Shown here: in pieces, positions 27,669-40,100 of the stretch
Numbering within the stretch: the first letter of the stretch is position 1
Layout: each line of letters begins with the position of its first letter
Assembly (NCBI RefSeq): GCF_003008615.1
Contig: NZ_CP027657.1
Coordinates: forward strand, 1,736,001-1,800,000
Direction: 5' to 3'
DNA: 64,000 nt
DNA from: Pseudomonas mendocina
GTDB lineage: Bacteria > Pseudomonadota > Gammaproteobacteria > Pseudomonadales > Pseudomonadaceae
Notes under the pieces: model-generated
Told to the model about the DNA's origin: nothing
What the model saw: the letters and a program-made list of their open reading frames with translations, nothing else
Database searches by the model: none
Position numbers and translations under genes: made by a program

Positions 27669-28267
27669 AGCGTCTGTCCCTGCTGCTGGCCGCGGGCCTG
27701 CTCAGCGCCTGCTCGATCCTGCCACAGAGCGAACCGCTGGATATCTACCTGCTGCCAAGCACCGCACTGCCTACAGAAACCCAGCGCGTCGACTGGTCAT
27801 TACGGGTCAACAGCCCGGTCAGCAACCAGTTGCTCGATGGCACGCGCATCGTCGTGTTGCCAGAACCGGATCGGATCAACACCTATCAGGGCGTGCGTTG
27901 GAGCGAGCGCACACCGCAACTGCTGCGCGGTCGCCTGCTCGATGCCTTCCACGACGATGGTCGGATTCAGGCGCTGAGTAACGAAGAGCAACGCCTGCAG
28001 GCCGACCTGGAGCTGGTCAGCGACCTGCGCAGCTTCCATAGCCAGTATCGTGATGGCGTTCCCGAGGCGTTGATCCAGCTCGACGCGCGCCTGGTCGACG
28101 CGCGCGATCAGCGCATCCTGGCCAGCCGCCGTTTCAGCGTCAGCCAGCCGGCGAGCGACACGTCGATTGCGTCAGTAGTGAAAGCCTTCGGTCAGGCTGG
28201 CGATCGATTGTCCCGCGAGCTGGTGGACTGGACGCTGGCCGAAGGGCAACGCAGTCGCCGGCCATAA
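27665..28267 (+). CDS. ABC-type transport auxiliary lipoprotein (PqiC-like)
   Basis: 200-residue lipoprotein: signal peptide MKRLSLLLAAGLLSAC with lipobox LSAC, so Cys16 is the predicted lipidated residue. The rest matches the auxiliary lipoprotein family that accompanies MCE transporters (PqiC type), with IYLLP near the mature N-terminus. Predicted outer-membrane partner of the MCE protein. It is the last gene of the coupled permease, ATPase, MCE, lipoprotein set; its ATG overlaps the previous stop. Confidence 0.88.
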   Translation: MKRLSLLLAAGLLSACSILPQSEPLDIYLLPSTALPTETQRVDWSLRVNSPVSNQLLDGTRIVVLPEPDRINTYQGVRWSERTPQLLRGRLLDAFHDDGRIQALSNEEQRLQADLELVSDLRSFHSQYRDGVPEALIQLDARLVDARDQRILASRRFSVSQPASDTSIASVVKAFGQAGDRLSRELVDWTLAEGQRSRRP

Positions 28268-28294
28268 GCGCATGGCAGCGCACACGTGATCATC

Positions 28295-28353
28295 GGTGCG
28301 CACAGCACACCCTACGCGATGGATGCAGCTACCGTAGGTTGCCCCGTGCGCAC
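28295..28353. repeat. GTAGGGTGCGC palindromic repeat, copy 4
   Basis: GGTGCGCACAGCACACCCTAC at 28295-28315 (degenerate arms) faces CGTAGGTTGCCCCGTGCGCA further right. It lies between the convergent lipoprotein and RecQ-like genes, where no standard terminator is otherwise seen. Confidence 0.6.
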
Positions 28354-28369
28354 CAATCCTTATCTGCCC

Positions 28370-30289
<1,920 letters not shown>

Positions 30290-30323
30290 GAGCTGTCACT
30301 CCATTGACCGCTGAATGGCCCCA

Positions 30324-30582
30324 GACCATAACGCGGTTCGCTAGGGTGCGTCATGCGCAGCGACGTGTTGCAGTGCGTAGGGCGGGCTCAGGAGCGCCAG
30401 CGAACAGCCCGCCGACATGCCAGGCCATGCCAGGTTCGGCACATAACCTACGCCTAGTGCAGCAATGGCGTACTGCCTACGGCGAGTACGCCCTACTTCG
30501 CTGACCATAACGCGGTCGCGTAGGGTGCGCCATGCGCACCGATATATTGCCGCATGAAGCCGGTGGGCACGGTGCACCCTAC
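30324..30582. repeat. Intergenic repeat cluster: duplicated unit plus GTAGGGTGCGC palindromes (copies 5 and 6)
   Basis: The 347-base gap between the RecQ-like start (30289) and the pckA stop (30637) contains no gene. A ~48-bp unit beginning GACCATAACGCGGT occurs twice in direct orientation (30324-30371 and 30503-30550), each including the TAGGGTGCG...ATGCGCA arm. The second is followed by GGTGCACCCTAC (30571-30582), completing a full palindrome. The spacer holds weaker GGGCGG/CCGCCC inverted arms and GTAGGG/CCCTAC fragments. Confidence 0.65.
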
Positions 30583-30590
30583 TTCGAAAA

Positions 30591-30620
30591 TGACAAAGCC
30601 GCCCGAAGGCGGCTTTGTCA
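30591..30620 (-). terminator. pckA intrinsic terminator
   Basis: Perfect 13-bp stem (TGACAAAGCCGCC / GGCGGCTTTGTCA) with loop CGAA on the plus strand; reading leftward from pckA it is followed by TTTTCG. It starts 16 bases after the pckA stop. Confidence 0.85.
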
Positions 30621-30636
30621 GAGAGCGCGGCTCAGC

Positions 30637-32178
30637 TTACAGCTGCGGGCCGGCGTTCTTGATGGCGTCGCTGACATCGAACTTGGTGAAGTTGTCGATG
30701 AACAGCTTGGCCAGGCCTTTGGCGGCTTCGTCGTAGGCGTTCTTGTCAGCCCAGGTATTGCGCGGGTTCAGCAGGTTTGTCTCGACGCCCGGTACCGACT
30801 TCGGCACATCCAGGTTGATGATCGGTAGGTGCTCGGTTTCGGTACCGATCAGCGCGCCACTCTGGATGGCGGCAATCACGCCGCGGGTGGTCGGGATGTT
30901 GAAACGCTTGCCGACGCCGTAGCCGCCGCCGGTCCAACCGGTGTTGACCAGGTAGACCTTGGAGCCGAAGGCATTGATGCGCTTGATCAGCAGCTCGGCG
31001 TAAACGCCGGCCGGACGCGGGAAGAACGGCGCGCCGAAGCAGGTGGAGAAGGTCGACTTGATGCCGCCGCCGGAGCCCATTTCGGTGGAGCCGACCAGCG
31101 CGGTGTAGCCGGACAGGAAGTGGTAGGCCGCCTGCTCGTTGTTGAGGATCGACACCGGCGGCAGTACACCGGTCAGGTCGCAGGTCAGGAAGATCACGGC
31201 ATTCGGCTCGCCGCCCAGGTTCTTCTCGCTGCGCTTCTCGACGTACTCCAGCGGGTAGGCCGCGCGGCTGTTCTGGGTCAGGCTGTCGTCGGCGTAGTCC
31301 GGGACGCGCTCTTCGTCCAGCACGACGTTTTCCAGCACGGTGCCGAACTGGATAGCTTTCCAGATCACCGGTTCGTTCTTCTCGGACAGGTCGATGCACT
31401 TGGCGTAGCAGCCGCCTTCGACGTTGAACACCACGCCTTCGCCCCAACCGTGCTCGTCGTCACCGATCAGGTAACGCGACTCGTCGGCGGACAGAGTGGT
31501 CTTGCCGGTGCCCGACAGGCCGAAGAACAGGGTCACGTCGCCTTCTTCGCCGATGTTGGCGGCGCAGTGCATCGGCAGCACGTCTTTTTCCGGCAGCAGG
31601 AAGTTCTGCACGGAGAACATGGCTTTCTTCATTTCACCGGCATAACGCATGCCGGCGATCAGCACTTTCTTGGCAGCGAAGTTGATGATCACGCAGCCAT
31701 CGGAATTGGTGCCATCGCGCTCCGGCACGCACTCGAAGTTGGCGACGTTGAGCACTTGCCACTCGGTACGGCCAGCCGGGTTGTAGGCTGGCGGGTTGAT
31801 GAACAGCTGACGGCCGAACAGGTTTTGCCAGGCGGTCGCGGTGGTCATCTTGACCGGCAAGTAGTGCTCTTCGGCCGAGCCGACGTGCACATAGGATACG
31901 AAGTGATCCTGGGCGGCGTTGAAGGCTTCGACACGATCCCACAGGGCGTCGAACTTGTCGGCCGGGAACGGACGGTTGATGTTGCCCCAGGCGATCTGCG
32001 CCTCGGTGCTCGGCTCTTGAACGATGAAGCGATCAGCCGGCGAGCGGCCAGTGCGATGACCGGTACGTACGACCAGCGCGCCATTGGCGGCCAGTTCCCC
32101 TTCACCACGGCGAATGGCTTCTTCGACCAGTTGCGCGGCGCTGATGTCGGTGTACACGGCGTTGTTGGCTTGCGTCAT
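30637..32178 (-). CDS. pckA: Phosphoenolpyruvate carboxykinase (ATP)
   Basis: 513-residue ATP-type PEP carboxykinase: oxaloacetate + ATP to phosphoenolpyruvate, CO2 and ADP, the entry step of gluconeogenesis. The kinase-1a P-loop is visible as [11 protein letters not shown], and the metal site lies around [12 protein letters not shown] and [11 protein letters not shown]. The length fits the bacterial ATP family. The ATG at 32178 ([11 protein letters not shown]) is preferred; 19 in-frame codons upstream lack homology to the usual N-terminus. A strong terminator follows. Cytoplasmic. Neighbours hslO and hslR match the known Pseudomonas order. Confidence 0.96.
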   Translation of the reverse strand: MTQANNAVYTDISAAQLVEEAIRRGEGELAANGALVVRTGHRTGRSPADRFIVQEPSTEAQIAWGNINRPFPADKFDALWDRVEAFNAAQDHFVSYVHVGSAEEHYLPVKMTTATAWQNLFGRQLFINPPAYNPAGRTEWQVLNVANFECVPERDGTNSDGCVIINFAAKKVLIAGMRYAGEMKKAMFSVQNFLLPEKDVLPMHCAANIGEEGDVTLFFGLSGTGKTTLSADESRYLIGDDEHGWGEGVVFNVEGGCYAKCIDLSEKNEPVIWKAIQFGTVLENVVLDEERVPDYADDSLTQNSRAAYPLEYVEKRSEKNLGGEPNAVIFLTCDLTGVLPPVSILNNEQAAYHFLSGYTALVGSTEMGSGGGIKSTFSTCFGAPFFPRPAGVYAELLIKRINAFGSKVYLVNTGWTGGGYGVGKRFNIPTTRGVIAAIQSGALIGTETEHLPIINLDVPKSVPGVETNLLNPRNTWADKNAYDEAAKGLAKLFIDNFTKFDVSDAIKNAGPQL

Positions 32179-32335
32179 GAGGGTCCCCGTCGGCCGCTGG
32201 CCGAGTCTTCCGAACGTTGTGTAGCGTAGGGGCAACTACGCTACACGGTAAAAAAGTCGCGGGAGTATGCCAGAAAAGCGAACTGCTTGGCAGCCTCCGA
32301 TCTGATAGAGAACGCCTATCGTTTAGAAAAAAGCG

Positions 32336-33223
32336 TCAATGACGCGTCTGCGATGGCGCCTCGCTGCCAGCACCCGCAAACAACTGGGCGATATCGGCGG
32401 CGTCGAATGCATAACGCTCGTTGCAGAACTGACAGTCGATCACCACGTTCCCCCCCTGCTCGGCCAGCAGCAGTTCGGCATCAGCCTGGCCCAGGCTGGC
32501 AAGAGCGCTGGCCGAGCGCTCACGCGAGCAGCTGCAACGGAACTGCAGTGCCTGCTCGTCGAACAGGCGCACGTTCTCTTCGTGGTAGAGGCGGTGCAGC
32601 AGGGTCGAGTTGTCCAGGCCGAGCAACTCTTCGGCAGTCAGGGTATCGGCCAGGGTCAGCACGTGGTTCCAACTTTCCTGGCGCGCCTCGGGCTCGGTCT
32701 GGTGGTGGACCGGCAATTGCTGCAACAACAGGCCGCGCGCACGCTGGCCATCGGCCTTGAGCCAGAAGCGAGTCGGCAATTGCTCGGAGCTGGCGAAGTA
32801 GTTGGACAGGCACTCGGCCAGGTCGACGCCATCGAGGTCGACGATGCCCTGGTAACGCTGGCCTCGGCTCGGATCGATGGTGATCGCCAGCACGCCGTGA
32901 GGCATCAGGCTCTGCAGATCGGCATCGGCACCGATGCGCTCGGCGTCGTAACGGGCGATACCACGCAACTCGCGGGCGCTGGAGCACTCGACCATCAGCA
33001 ACGACAACGGACCTTCGGAGCGCGCCTGCAACACCAGCAGGCCGTCGAACTTGAGGGTGCCGACCAGCAGCGCAGCGGCAGCCATCATCTCGCCAAGCAG
33101 TTGCGCCACCGGCTGCGGGTAGGCGTGCTTGGCCAGCACATGAGCGTAGCTCTCGCGCAGAGCGACCATCTCACCACGCACATCGGTGTCGTCGAAGAGA
33201 AAGCGTTGACTGAAGTCGTTCAT
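32336..33223 (-). CDS. hslO: Redox-regulated chaperone Hsp33
   Basis: 295-residue Hsp33. The C-terminal zinc-binding redox switch is intact: CxC in FRCSCSRE and CxxC in CQFCNERY. Oxidation of these cysteines releases zinc and activates holdase activity, protecting proteins under oxidative heat stress. The ATG at 33223 ([12 protein letters not shown]) fits the family; the frame is open 32 codons further upstream without matching it. It is divergent from the PAP2 gene across a 217-base gap, in which I see no clear sigma-32 promoter. Confidence 0.95.
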   Translation of the reverse strand: MNDFSQRFLFDDTDVRGEMVALRESYAHVLAKHAYPQPVAQLLGEMMAAAALLVGTLKFDGLLVLQARSEGPLSLLMVECSSARELRGIARYDAERIGADADLQSLMPHGVLAITIDPSRGQRYQGIVDLDGVDLAECLSNYFASSEQLPTRFWLKADGQRARGLLLQQLPVHHQTEPEARQESWNHVLTLADTLTAEELLGLDNSTLLHRLYHEENVRLFDEQALQFRCSCSRERSASALASLGQADAELLLAEQGGNVVIDCQFCNERYAFDAADIAQLFAGAGSEAPSQTRH

Positions 33224-33440
33224 GGCGGCAGGCCCAGGGTCTGTAAAAAAGGCTGGCGATTTTATGCACAAATGCCAGCACAACCAAGGCCCGAACGTCA
33301 TGTGACCTTCGTCACGCAACCCAGAACAACCGCTGAACGCCGACTGAACGACCGTGCTGCTGCCCTTGTGCTGGCGCTAGCACTGCCTATCATCCGCGCG
33401 CCTGGAGTAGGCCTGTCATCAATTTGCGAAGGGATCTTCC

Positions 33441-34235
33441 ATGTCGAGCACGTTCATCAATCGCCACTGGCATCCGCGGGCCATGCTGGTCTGCCATATC
33501 GTGGCCATCGTGCTGCTCGTCAGCTGGGTGTGGCAGCCCACTCGTGATCTGTGGGACGCCGCCGATCTATGGCTGTTCAAGCTGCTCAACGACCCTGTGC
33601 ATGCCGCCGGGCTGTGGGCCAAGATCTGGGCCATTGGTAGCATGCGACCCGTCGATGCCGGTGTTGGCGTGGTGATGCTGGCGGTGATGCTCAAGGCCGG
33701 CCTGGTCTTCGAAGGCCCACAGGTGCGCCGAGCGCTGTACGCCTTCCTCACCGCCCTGGTCACCCTGCTGCTGCTGCGCGTAGGTTTCGCCGAGCTGGTC
33801 AAGGCCATGGGCTGGCAGCGCCCCAGCGCTTCACTGGTGGTCGAAGGCAGCGCGCGCCTGACCGAGCTGTTCCCTGACTGGGAGGAGCGCTGGGATCTGA
33901 AGGACAGCGCCAGCCGCAGCTTCCCTGGCGATCATGCCTCGGTACTGTTGATCTGGGCATTCTTCATGACCTTCTTCGCGCGTAACTGGCGTCTGCTGCT
34001 GGTCTGGGTGATTGCCGTGATCGGCATGCTGCCGCGCCTGGTAGCCGGTGCTCACTGGGGCTCGGATGCCTTCGTCGGCGGCATGTTCCTCAGCCTGCTG
34101 GCGCTGGCCTGGGCTTGCTATACCCCGCTCGGCTACCACGCCAGCGAATGGCTGGAGAAAATCACCCTGCCGATCACCTCACGCCTGGCCAAGCTACCGC
34201 TGCTGGGCCGCCTGAGCATCGTCAGCGGGCGTTGA
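33441..34235 (+). CDS. PAP2-family membrane phosphatase with atypical motifs
   Basis: 264 residues with about six membrane segments. Three phosphatase motifs can be placed, two of them altered: KAMGWQRP (usually K-x6-RP, here five intervening residues), SFPGDHAS in place of PSGH, and RLVAGAHWGSD (R-x5-H-x3-D, intact). The last motif holds the nucleophilic His. PAP2 membrane enzymes act on undecaprenyl-diphosphate, phosphatidylglycerol phosphate or lipid A phosphates; which applies here is unknown. It lies between hslO and hslR. The ATG at 33441 is the first plausible start. Confidence 0.83.
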   Translation: MSSTFINRHWHPRAMLVCHIVAIVLLVSWVWQPTRDLWDAADLWLFKLLNDPVHAAGLWAKIWAIGSMRPVDAGVGVVMLAVMLKAGLVFEGPQVRRALYAFLTALVTLLLLRVGFAELVKAMGWQRPSASLVVEGSARLTELFPDWEERWDLKDSASRSFPGDHASVLLIWAFFMTFFARNWRLLLVWVIAVIGMLPRLVAGAHWGSDAFVGGMFLSLLALAWACYTPLGYHASEWLEKITLPITSRLAKLPLLGRLSIVSGR

Positions 34236-34245
34236 ACGATAGACC

Positions 34246-34308
34246 GTGGGTGCGCCGTGCGCACCGCGAAGACCGCAGTGCTTGCCTGGTGCGCACGACG
34301 CACCCTAT
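34246..34308. repeat. GTAGGGTGCGC palindromic repeat, copy 7
   Basis: GTGGGTGCGCCGTGCGCACC (34246-34265) and GGTGCGCACGACGCACCCTA (34288-34307) form the two arms. It fills the convergent gap between the PAP2 gene and hslR. Confidence 0.65.
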
Positions 34309-34367
34309 GAAAAATCGTCCGACCGACAGTTGCTCCGTGGCGTCACACGAGGTGGCCCCACGATCCC

Positions 34368-34796
34368 CTAGTCTTCATCCGCCCAGGGGTGACGCAGGCC
34401 ACCGCCCTGCTGTTCGTTGAACTGATGGATCTGCCGGCGCTGCTTCTTGCTCGGCCGGCCATCGGTCTGCACGCCGAGGGCGCCAGCCTTGCGCATCGCC
34501 GCAGCCTGTTCGCGACGGGCGATGCTCTCCTCGGTCTCGCGATAGAGCAACTGCGCCTCGGGAGCGCCACGGCGGACGCTGGACAATGCCAGCACGACCA
34601 CCGTGCGCTCATCGAAACCGGTACGCAGCACGTACTCATCACCGATCTTCGGCTCCTTGCCCGGCTTGCAACGCTCGCCGCGGTGGTGCACCTTGCCACC
34701 TTCTATAGCCGCCTTGCACAGGGCGCGAGTCTTGTAGAAGCGTGCGGCCCACAGCCATTTGTCCAGGCGAATCCTGTCGTCGTCTTTCTCGCTCAT
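34368..34796 (-). CDS. hslR: Heat-shock ribosome-associated protein Hsp15 (S4 domain)
   Basis: 142 residues. An S4 RNA-binding domain occupies about residues 8-70 (IRLDKWLWAARFYKTRALCK), and the C-terminus is basic with GRPSKKQRRQIHQF. Hsp15 binds stalled 50S subunits carrying nascent chains and helps recycle them after heat shock. Start options are 34796 (MSEKDDDRIRLDKWLW, AGAG upstream) and 34817; the former fits the family better. It pairs with hslO nearby, but the PAP2 gene and a repeat separate them. Confidence 0.9.
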   Translation of the reverse strand: MSEKDDDRIRLDKWLWAARFYKTRALCKAAIEGGKVHHRGERCKPGKEPKIGDEYVLRTGFDERTVVVLALSSVRRGAPEAQLLYRETEESIARREQAAAMRKAGALGVQTDGRPSKKQRRQIHQFNEQQGGGLRHPWADED

Positions 34797-34913
34797 TTCA
34801 CACTCTGTTGGTTTCATCCCTTGCGCTTGCGTACTGGCTGATGCAGTTGTCACACGGCGCATCTAGAATGCGCGGAATCATAGGCCTTGTCGGCCATCGG
34901 GAACACCGCCACC

Positions 34914-35384
34914 TTGAACAGCATCGACCCACTCAGCGTGATCGGCCTGCGCGAATGGATCAACCTGCCGCAACTCGGCATCGTTGGCCTGCGCGCCAAG
35001 ATCGACACCGGCGCCAGCACCTCCAGCCTGCACGCGAGCGACATCCAGCCGTTCCAGCGTGACGGCGAGGACTGGGTGCGGTTCACCGCCTACCTCGGTA
35101 CCCAGGTGCAACGCCGTCATCGCTGCGAGGCGCCACTGGTGTCGGTCAAGCGCATCAAGAGTTCCAATGGCCAGGTGCAGAACCGCTACGTGATCCGTAC
35201 CGAGCTGGCCCTGGGCGATCGCCTGTGGCCGGTGGAATTCACCCTGGCCTGCCGCAAGACCATGCGCTACCGCGTATTGCTCGGTTCCAAGGCGCTGGTC
35301 ACCGGTCATCTGCTGGTCAACCCGGCGCTCAGCTACGTACAAGACAAACCCGCCCTGCCTCCCTCACTCCCAGGTGTCCAATGA
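34914..35384 (+). CDS. rimB: RimB/ATP-dependent zinc protease-family retropepsin-like protein
   Basis: 156 residues from a TTG start. The retropepsin-like [13 protein letters not shown] motif puts the likely catalytic Asp at position 31. Family annotation is 'putative ATP-dependent zinc protease'; in pseudomonads the equivalent gene next to rimK is called rimB, and its product works with RimK in modifying ribosomal protein S6. Start choice is uncertain: TTG 34887, TTG 34914 and GTG 34938 are all in frame. I use 34914 because it places about eight residues before VIGLREW, as in relatives I recall. The stop overlaps the rimK start (ATGA). Confidence 0.82.
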   Translation: MNSIDPLSVIGLREWINLPQLGIVGLRAKIDTGASTSSLHASDIQPFQRDGEDWVRFTAYLGTQVQRRHRCEAPLVSVKRIKSSNGQVQNRYVIRTELALGDRLWPVEFTLACRKTMRYRVLLGSKALVTGHLLVNPALSYVQDKPALPPSLPGVQ

Positions 35385-36286
35385 AGATCGCCGTGCTGTC
35401 GCGCAACCCGCGCCTCTATTCCACCCGCCGTCTGGTGGAGGCTGGCCAGCAGCGCGGCCATGAAATGGTGGTGATCGACACCCTGCGCGCCTATATGAAC
35501 ATCGCCAGCCACAAGCCGCAGATTCACTATCGCGGCCAGGCCATGGAAGGTTTCGATGCGGTGATCCCGCGCATCGGCGCCTCGGTGACCTTCTATGGCT
35601 GCGCGGTACTGCGCCAGTTCGAAATGATGGGCGTGTTCCCGCTCAACGAGTCGGTGGCCATCAGTCGCTCGCGCGACAAGTTGCGCGCGCTGCAGTTGCT
35701 CTCGCGCAAGGGCATCGGTCTGCCGGTGACCGGCTTCGCCCACTCGCCGGACGACATTCCGGATCTGATCCAGATGGTCGGCGGCGCGCCGCTGGTGATC
35801 AAGGTGCTGGAAGGTACCCAGGGCATGGGCGTGGTGCTGGCAGAAACGCACAAGGCCGCCGAGTCGGTGATCGAGGCCTTCCTCGGTCTCAAGCAGGACA
35901 TCATGGTGCAGGAATACATCAGCGAAGCCGGCGGCGCCGACATCCGCTGCTTCGTGGTCGGTGACAAGGTGATCGCGGCAATGAAGCGCCAGGCCAAGGC
36001 CGGCGAGTTCCGCTCCAACCTGCACCGCGGTGGCTCCGCCAGCCTGATAAAGATCACCCCGGAGGAGCGCATGACCGCCGTGCGTGCCGCGCGGGTGATG
36101 GGCCTGAACGTGGCCGGCGTCGACATTCTGCGCTCCAATCACGGCCCGCTGGTGATGGAGGTGAATTCCTCGCCTGGCCTGGAAGGCATCGAGGTGACCA
36201 CCGGCAAGGACGTCGCCGGGATGATCATCGAGCACCTGGAAAAACATGCCGAGCCAGGTCAGACGCGTACCAAGGGTCGCGGATGA
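35381..36286 (+). CDS. rimK: Ribosomal protein S6-L-glutamate ligase RimK
   Basis: 301-residue ATP-grasp ligase, the exact usual length. It adds glutamate residues to the C-terminus of ribosomal protein S6. ATP-grasp features are visible: [21 protein letters not shown] (nucleotide binding), [19 protein letters not shown], and [14 protein letters not shown] (metal binding). The ATG overlaps the rimB stop and the TGA overlaps the ldcA start, so rimB-rimK-ldcA is translated as a coupled set. Pseudomonas RimK is linked to ribosome remodelling during surface adaptation. Confidence 0.95.
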   Translation: MKIAVLSRNPRLYSTRRLVEAGQQRGHEMVVIDTLRAYMNIASHKPQIHYRGQAMEGFDAVIPRIGASVTFYGCAVLRQFEMMGVFPLNESVAISRSRDKLRALQLLSRKGIGLPVTGFAHSPDDIPDLIQMVGGAPLVIKVLEGTQGMGVVLAETHKAAESVIEAFLGLKQDIMVQEYISEAGGADIRCFVVGDKVIAAMKRQAKAGEFRSNLHRGGSASLIKITPEERMTAVRAARVMGLNVAGVDILRSNHGPLVMEVNSSPGLEGIEVTTGKDVAGMIIEHLEKHAEPGQTRTKGRG

Positions 36287-37179
36287 GCGCGCTGTTCGAC
36301 GGCCGCCTGGCGCTGATCACTCCAGCATCAGCCATCGCCGAAGACGTGCTCGAGGCGACCCTGGCGCAGCTCGATGTACTCGGCATTCGCTATCACCTGG
36401 GCCAGCACGTGCGTGCGCGCCACCGCTACCTGGCCGGTACGCCTGAACAACGCCTGGAAGACCTGCACCGGGCCTTCAGCCTGCCGGACATCAGCGCCGT
36501 CTGGTGCCTGCGCGGCGGTTATGGCTGCGCGCAGTTGGTGGAGGCGATCGACTGGCCGCTGCTCCAACAGGCCAGCCCGCGTCCGCTGATCGGCTTTTCC
36601 GATCTGTCGATCCTGCTCAGCGCCTTCCAACAGCATGGGCTCCCCGCCATTCATGGCCCGGTCGCCACGGCGCTCGGTCATCAGGCGCTGTCGGCGCCTG
36701 GTGGCCAGCGCGAACGCCTGACCTCGACTCAGGCGCTTTGGGCCTTGCTCAAAGGTCAGCACCAGCCGTTGCCGGTGCGCCATATCAGCGGGCCTGCGCA
36801 TGCCATAGACGGTCAGCTGCAGGGCGGCAACCTCACGGCACTGGCCAGCGTCTGCGGCACCGGCGCCGAGCTGCGCCTGGTAGAGGACTCGATCCTGATT
36901 CTGGAAGACGTCGGTGAACCGTACTACCGCCTGGAGCGCAGCCTCTGGCAACTGCTCAACAGCTTCGCCGGTCAGCGGCCGCGTGCCGTCTGCCTGGGCA
37001 GCTTCACCGATTGTCCACGACGCGGCGTGCATCACAGCCTGGAGCAGATCATCGGCGAATACCTCGCCCCGCTAGGCATTCCTCTATACGGCGATCTCCC
37101 CAGCGGCCATGGCGACAGCAACTATCCCTGGCCCTATGGCCAAAAGGCGCGGCTGAGCGGCAGCAGCCTGAGCTGGTAA
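36283..37179 (+). CDS. ldcA: Murein LD-carboxypeptidase (S66)
   Basis: 298-residue LD-carboxypeptidase, which trims the terminal D-Ala from recycled murein tetrapeptides in the cytoplasm. S66 features: [12 protein letters not shown], the nucleophile serine at residue 106 in GFSDLS, and a C-terminal catalytic His region in [11 protein letters not shown]. The length matches P. aeruginosa LdcA. It is coupled to rimK by an ATGA overlap (36283-36286), a combination conserved in pseudomonads. It ends 7 bases before the convergent GGDEF-EAL gene, leaving no terminator between them. Confidence 0.93.
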   Translation: MSALFDGRLALITPASAIAEDVLEATLAQLDVLGIRYHLGQHVRARHRYLAGTPEQRLEDLHRAFSLPDISAVWCLRGGYGCAQLVEAIDWPLLQQASPRPLIGFSDLSILLSAFQQHGLPAIHGPVATALGHQALSAPGGQRERLTSTQALWALLKGQHQPLPVRHISGPAHAIDGQLQGGNLTALASVCGTGAELRLVEDSILILEDVGEPYYRLERSLWQLLNSFAGQRPRAVCLGSFTDCPRRGVHHSLEQIIGEYLAPLGIPLYGDLPSGHGDSNYPWPYGQKARLSGSSLSW

Positions 37180-37186
37180 ACCCAGC

Positions 37187-40100
37187 TCAACCCTGGCGCG
37201 CCTGCATCCAGGCCAGAAACTCCGCCTCGGCCATCGGCCGGCCAAACAGATAGCCCTGACCCAGGGCACAGTTCTGTTCACGCAGCAGCGCCAGTTGGCT
37301 GTCACGCTCGACGCCTTCGGCCACGCACTCAAGACCCAGGTTGCGGGCGATCATCAGGATGGTCTGCACCAGCATCTGCCCGCTGGCCTCTCCATCGAGG
37401 TCAGAGACGAAACTGCGATCGATCTTCAAGCGATCCAGCGGCAGACGCTTGAGGTAGGTCAGCGACGAATAACCCGTGCCGAAATCGTCGATGGCGAAAC
37501 GCACGCCCTGTGCCTTGAGCTGCTGCATGTTGCCAATGCAGCGGTCGACGTCCTCCAGCAGCACGCCTTCGGTGATTTCCAGTTCCAGCGCCTGCGCCGG
37601 CACCCCGTGACGCCGCAGGCAGTCTTCGACCCGCTCGACGCAGGCGGCATGGCGCAGCTCGCGCGGGCTGAGGTTCACCGCCAGCACCAGGTGCGGCCAC
37701 TGCATCTGCCAGCGAGCCAGCGCCGCGCAGGCCTGCTCCAGCACCCACTGGCCGATGTCCTGGATCAGCCCGGTTTCCTCAGCCAGGGGGATGAATTGAT
37801 CCGGCCCGATCTCGCCGCGCTCGGGGTGTCGCCAGCGCAGCAGCACCTCAGCGCCGGCGACCGAGTCGTCGGCCAGCCTCAGCTGCGGCTGGAATACCAG
37901 CTGCAGTTGCTGTCGCGCGATGGCCTGGCGCAGTTCGCTCTGCAGTTGCAGACGCTGGTCGATGGCGGCCTGCATCTCCGGGGCGAAGAAGTGCAGCGCG
38001 TTGCGCCCGGCGTGCTTGGCTCGGTACATGGCGGTATCGGCCTGCTTGAGAATGTCCGAAGCCTGCTGCAGACCCATGGGGTGCAGGGCGATCCCGATAC
38101 TGGCGCTGATCGCCAGCTCATGACCATCGATCAGGCAACTGCCTTGCAAGCCACGCAGCAGCTTCTCGCCCACCGCCGCGGCGTGCTCGGCGACCGCTTG
38201 CGGCTCGTGCCCGAGGGCTTCGAGCAGTACCACGAACTCATCGCCGCCCAGACGCGCCAGGGTATCTTCGGTGCGCAGTTCCGCAGCCAGTCGAGTGGTC
38301 ACCTCGCACAGCAGGGCATCGCCGACCAGATGCCCGAGGCTGTCGTTGACCGTCTTGAAGTGATCCAGATCGATGAACAGCAAGGCGCCCAGGCTGCCCT
38401 CACGATTCTCGCGATCCATCGCGTGCTGCAGTCGGTCAAGCAGCAGGCGGCGGTTGGGCAAGCCGGTGAGTTCGTCGCTGTAGGCCAGGCGTTCGATCTC
38501 GCGCTGGTAGCGCTGACGCTCGGAAATATCGGTAACGCTGGCACGAATCAGCAGCTCCTCGCCCGGCATGCGCACCAGACGCACTTCGCATGGCAACTGA
38601 CGGCCGGCACTGTCACGGTGGTTCCATTCGAAGACCGGCGCCTCGCCCTTGATGGCGCGGCGCAGGTATTCCTTGCCGGCACGTGACGAGAGGCGGCCAT
38701 CGGCCTGGCGCAGCGGGCTGATGCTCTGGATCGAACGGCCTCGCAACTCCTCGCGCCGATAGCGGAACAGCCTCAGAGCGTTTTCGTTGAACTCGACGAT
38801 GCCACCCTCCGGACTGAACAGCAGGATCGCCTCGGGGGCGTGCTCGACCAGCGTTTGGTAGCGTGCCTCGGCCTCGCGCCGCGCACTGATGTCTTCGACC
38901 AGCAGCAGGAACAACGTCGGCCGACCAGCGCTACCACGCACGACGCTTAGGCTGACGCGGGTGTAGACCACCTGGCCATCGCCACGCAGGAAGCGCTTGT
39001 CCATCTCGAAACCGTCGCTGCTACCCAGCAACACCGGTTCCAGTCGCGCCTTCTCGGCTGCCATGTCGCCCGGGTGCGACAACTGGTGCCAGGTACTGGC
39101 CAGCAGCTCCTCGCGGCTACGACTAAGAATGCTGCAGAGCTTCTGGTTGATCTCCTCCCAGCCAAAGGCCTGGGTGGTCAGCGCCATGCCGATCAACGGC
39201 GCCTCGAAGAACAGGCGCAGACGCTCGTCGCGCTCGCGCAACTGCGACTCGGCACGCTTGCGCTCACTGATGTCCTGCACCACGCCGTAAAGGCGCACCA
39301 GGCTACCGTCGTCATCACGCTCGACCATACCGCGCAGGCGCACCAGGCGAGCGCCCAGCCGCGCCACCAGACGCACCTCGATATCCAGGTCTTCGAGCCC
39401 GTTCTGTGCGGCCTGCAACGTCTGCATGATCAGCGCCTGGCTGGGCGTGTCGTAGTAATCGAGCACCTGCTCGAGCGTCGGCGGCCCCTGATGGATGTCG
39501 CGCTCGACGATGCGATAGCAGCCATCGCTCCAGAACATGCTGTAGTCGCTGATCTCCAGCACCCAGCCGCCCAGATTGGCGATGTCTTCGGTCTGACTGA
39601 ACAGGTGGCTCTGGCGCAGCATTTCCGCGCGCTGCCGCTCGACCTGCGCGGCCAGCTCCTCGCGCTCGCTGACATCGTGCTGCAAGCCGACGAAATGGCT
39701 GATGCCCCGCTCATCGCGCATCGGCGCCAGTACCACTTCGTTCCAGAAGCGGCTACCATCCTTGCGTACGTTACGCACCACGGCCTGCGCCGCACGCCCC
39801 TCGCGCAGGGCGCTACGCAGCTTTTGAAGACCATGCTGACTGGCCTCATCATTGGCCAGGAACAGGCAATCGCGCCCCAGGGCCTCCGCCACGGAATAGC
39901 CCGTGATTTGAGTAAAGGCGGGGTTGCAGTAGACCAAGGGCATGTCGCCCTGACGCGCATCGGCAATGGTCACACCCAGCGGGCTGGCTTCCATCGCCAG
40001 GTTGGCGCGCGCCAACTGCTGTTGCATCTGCGCACTGAGCGCCAGAGTTTGACGCAGGTCGCTCAGCGCCCGGCCAACCAGCAAGGCAGCGCCCATCAGC

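Noticed and set aside
28268..28369. Possible CRISPR or tandem array near 28.3 kb and 30.4 kb
   Set aside because: Repeats are few, imperfect and palindromic without regular spacers; they belong to the dispersed GTAGGGTGCGC family.
30829..32229. Antisense frame of 466 codons opposite pckA
   Set aside because: pckA is unmistakable; the antisense frame has no domain.
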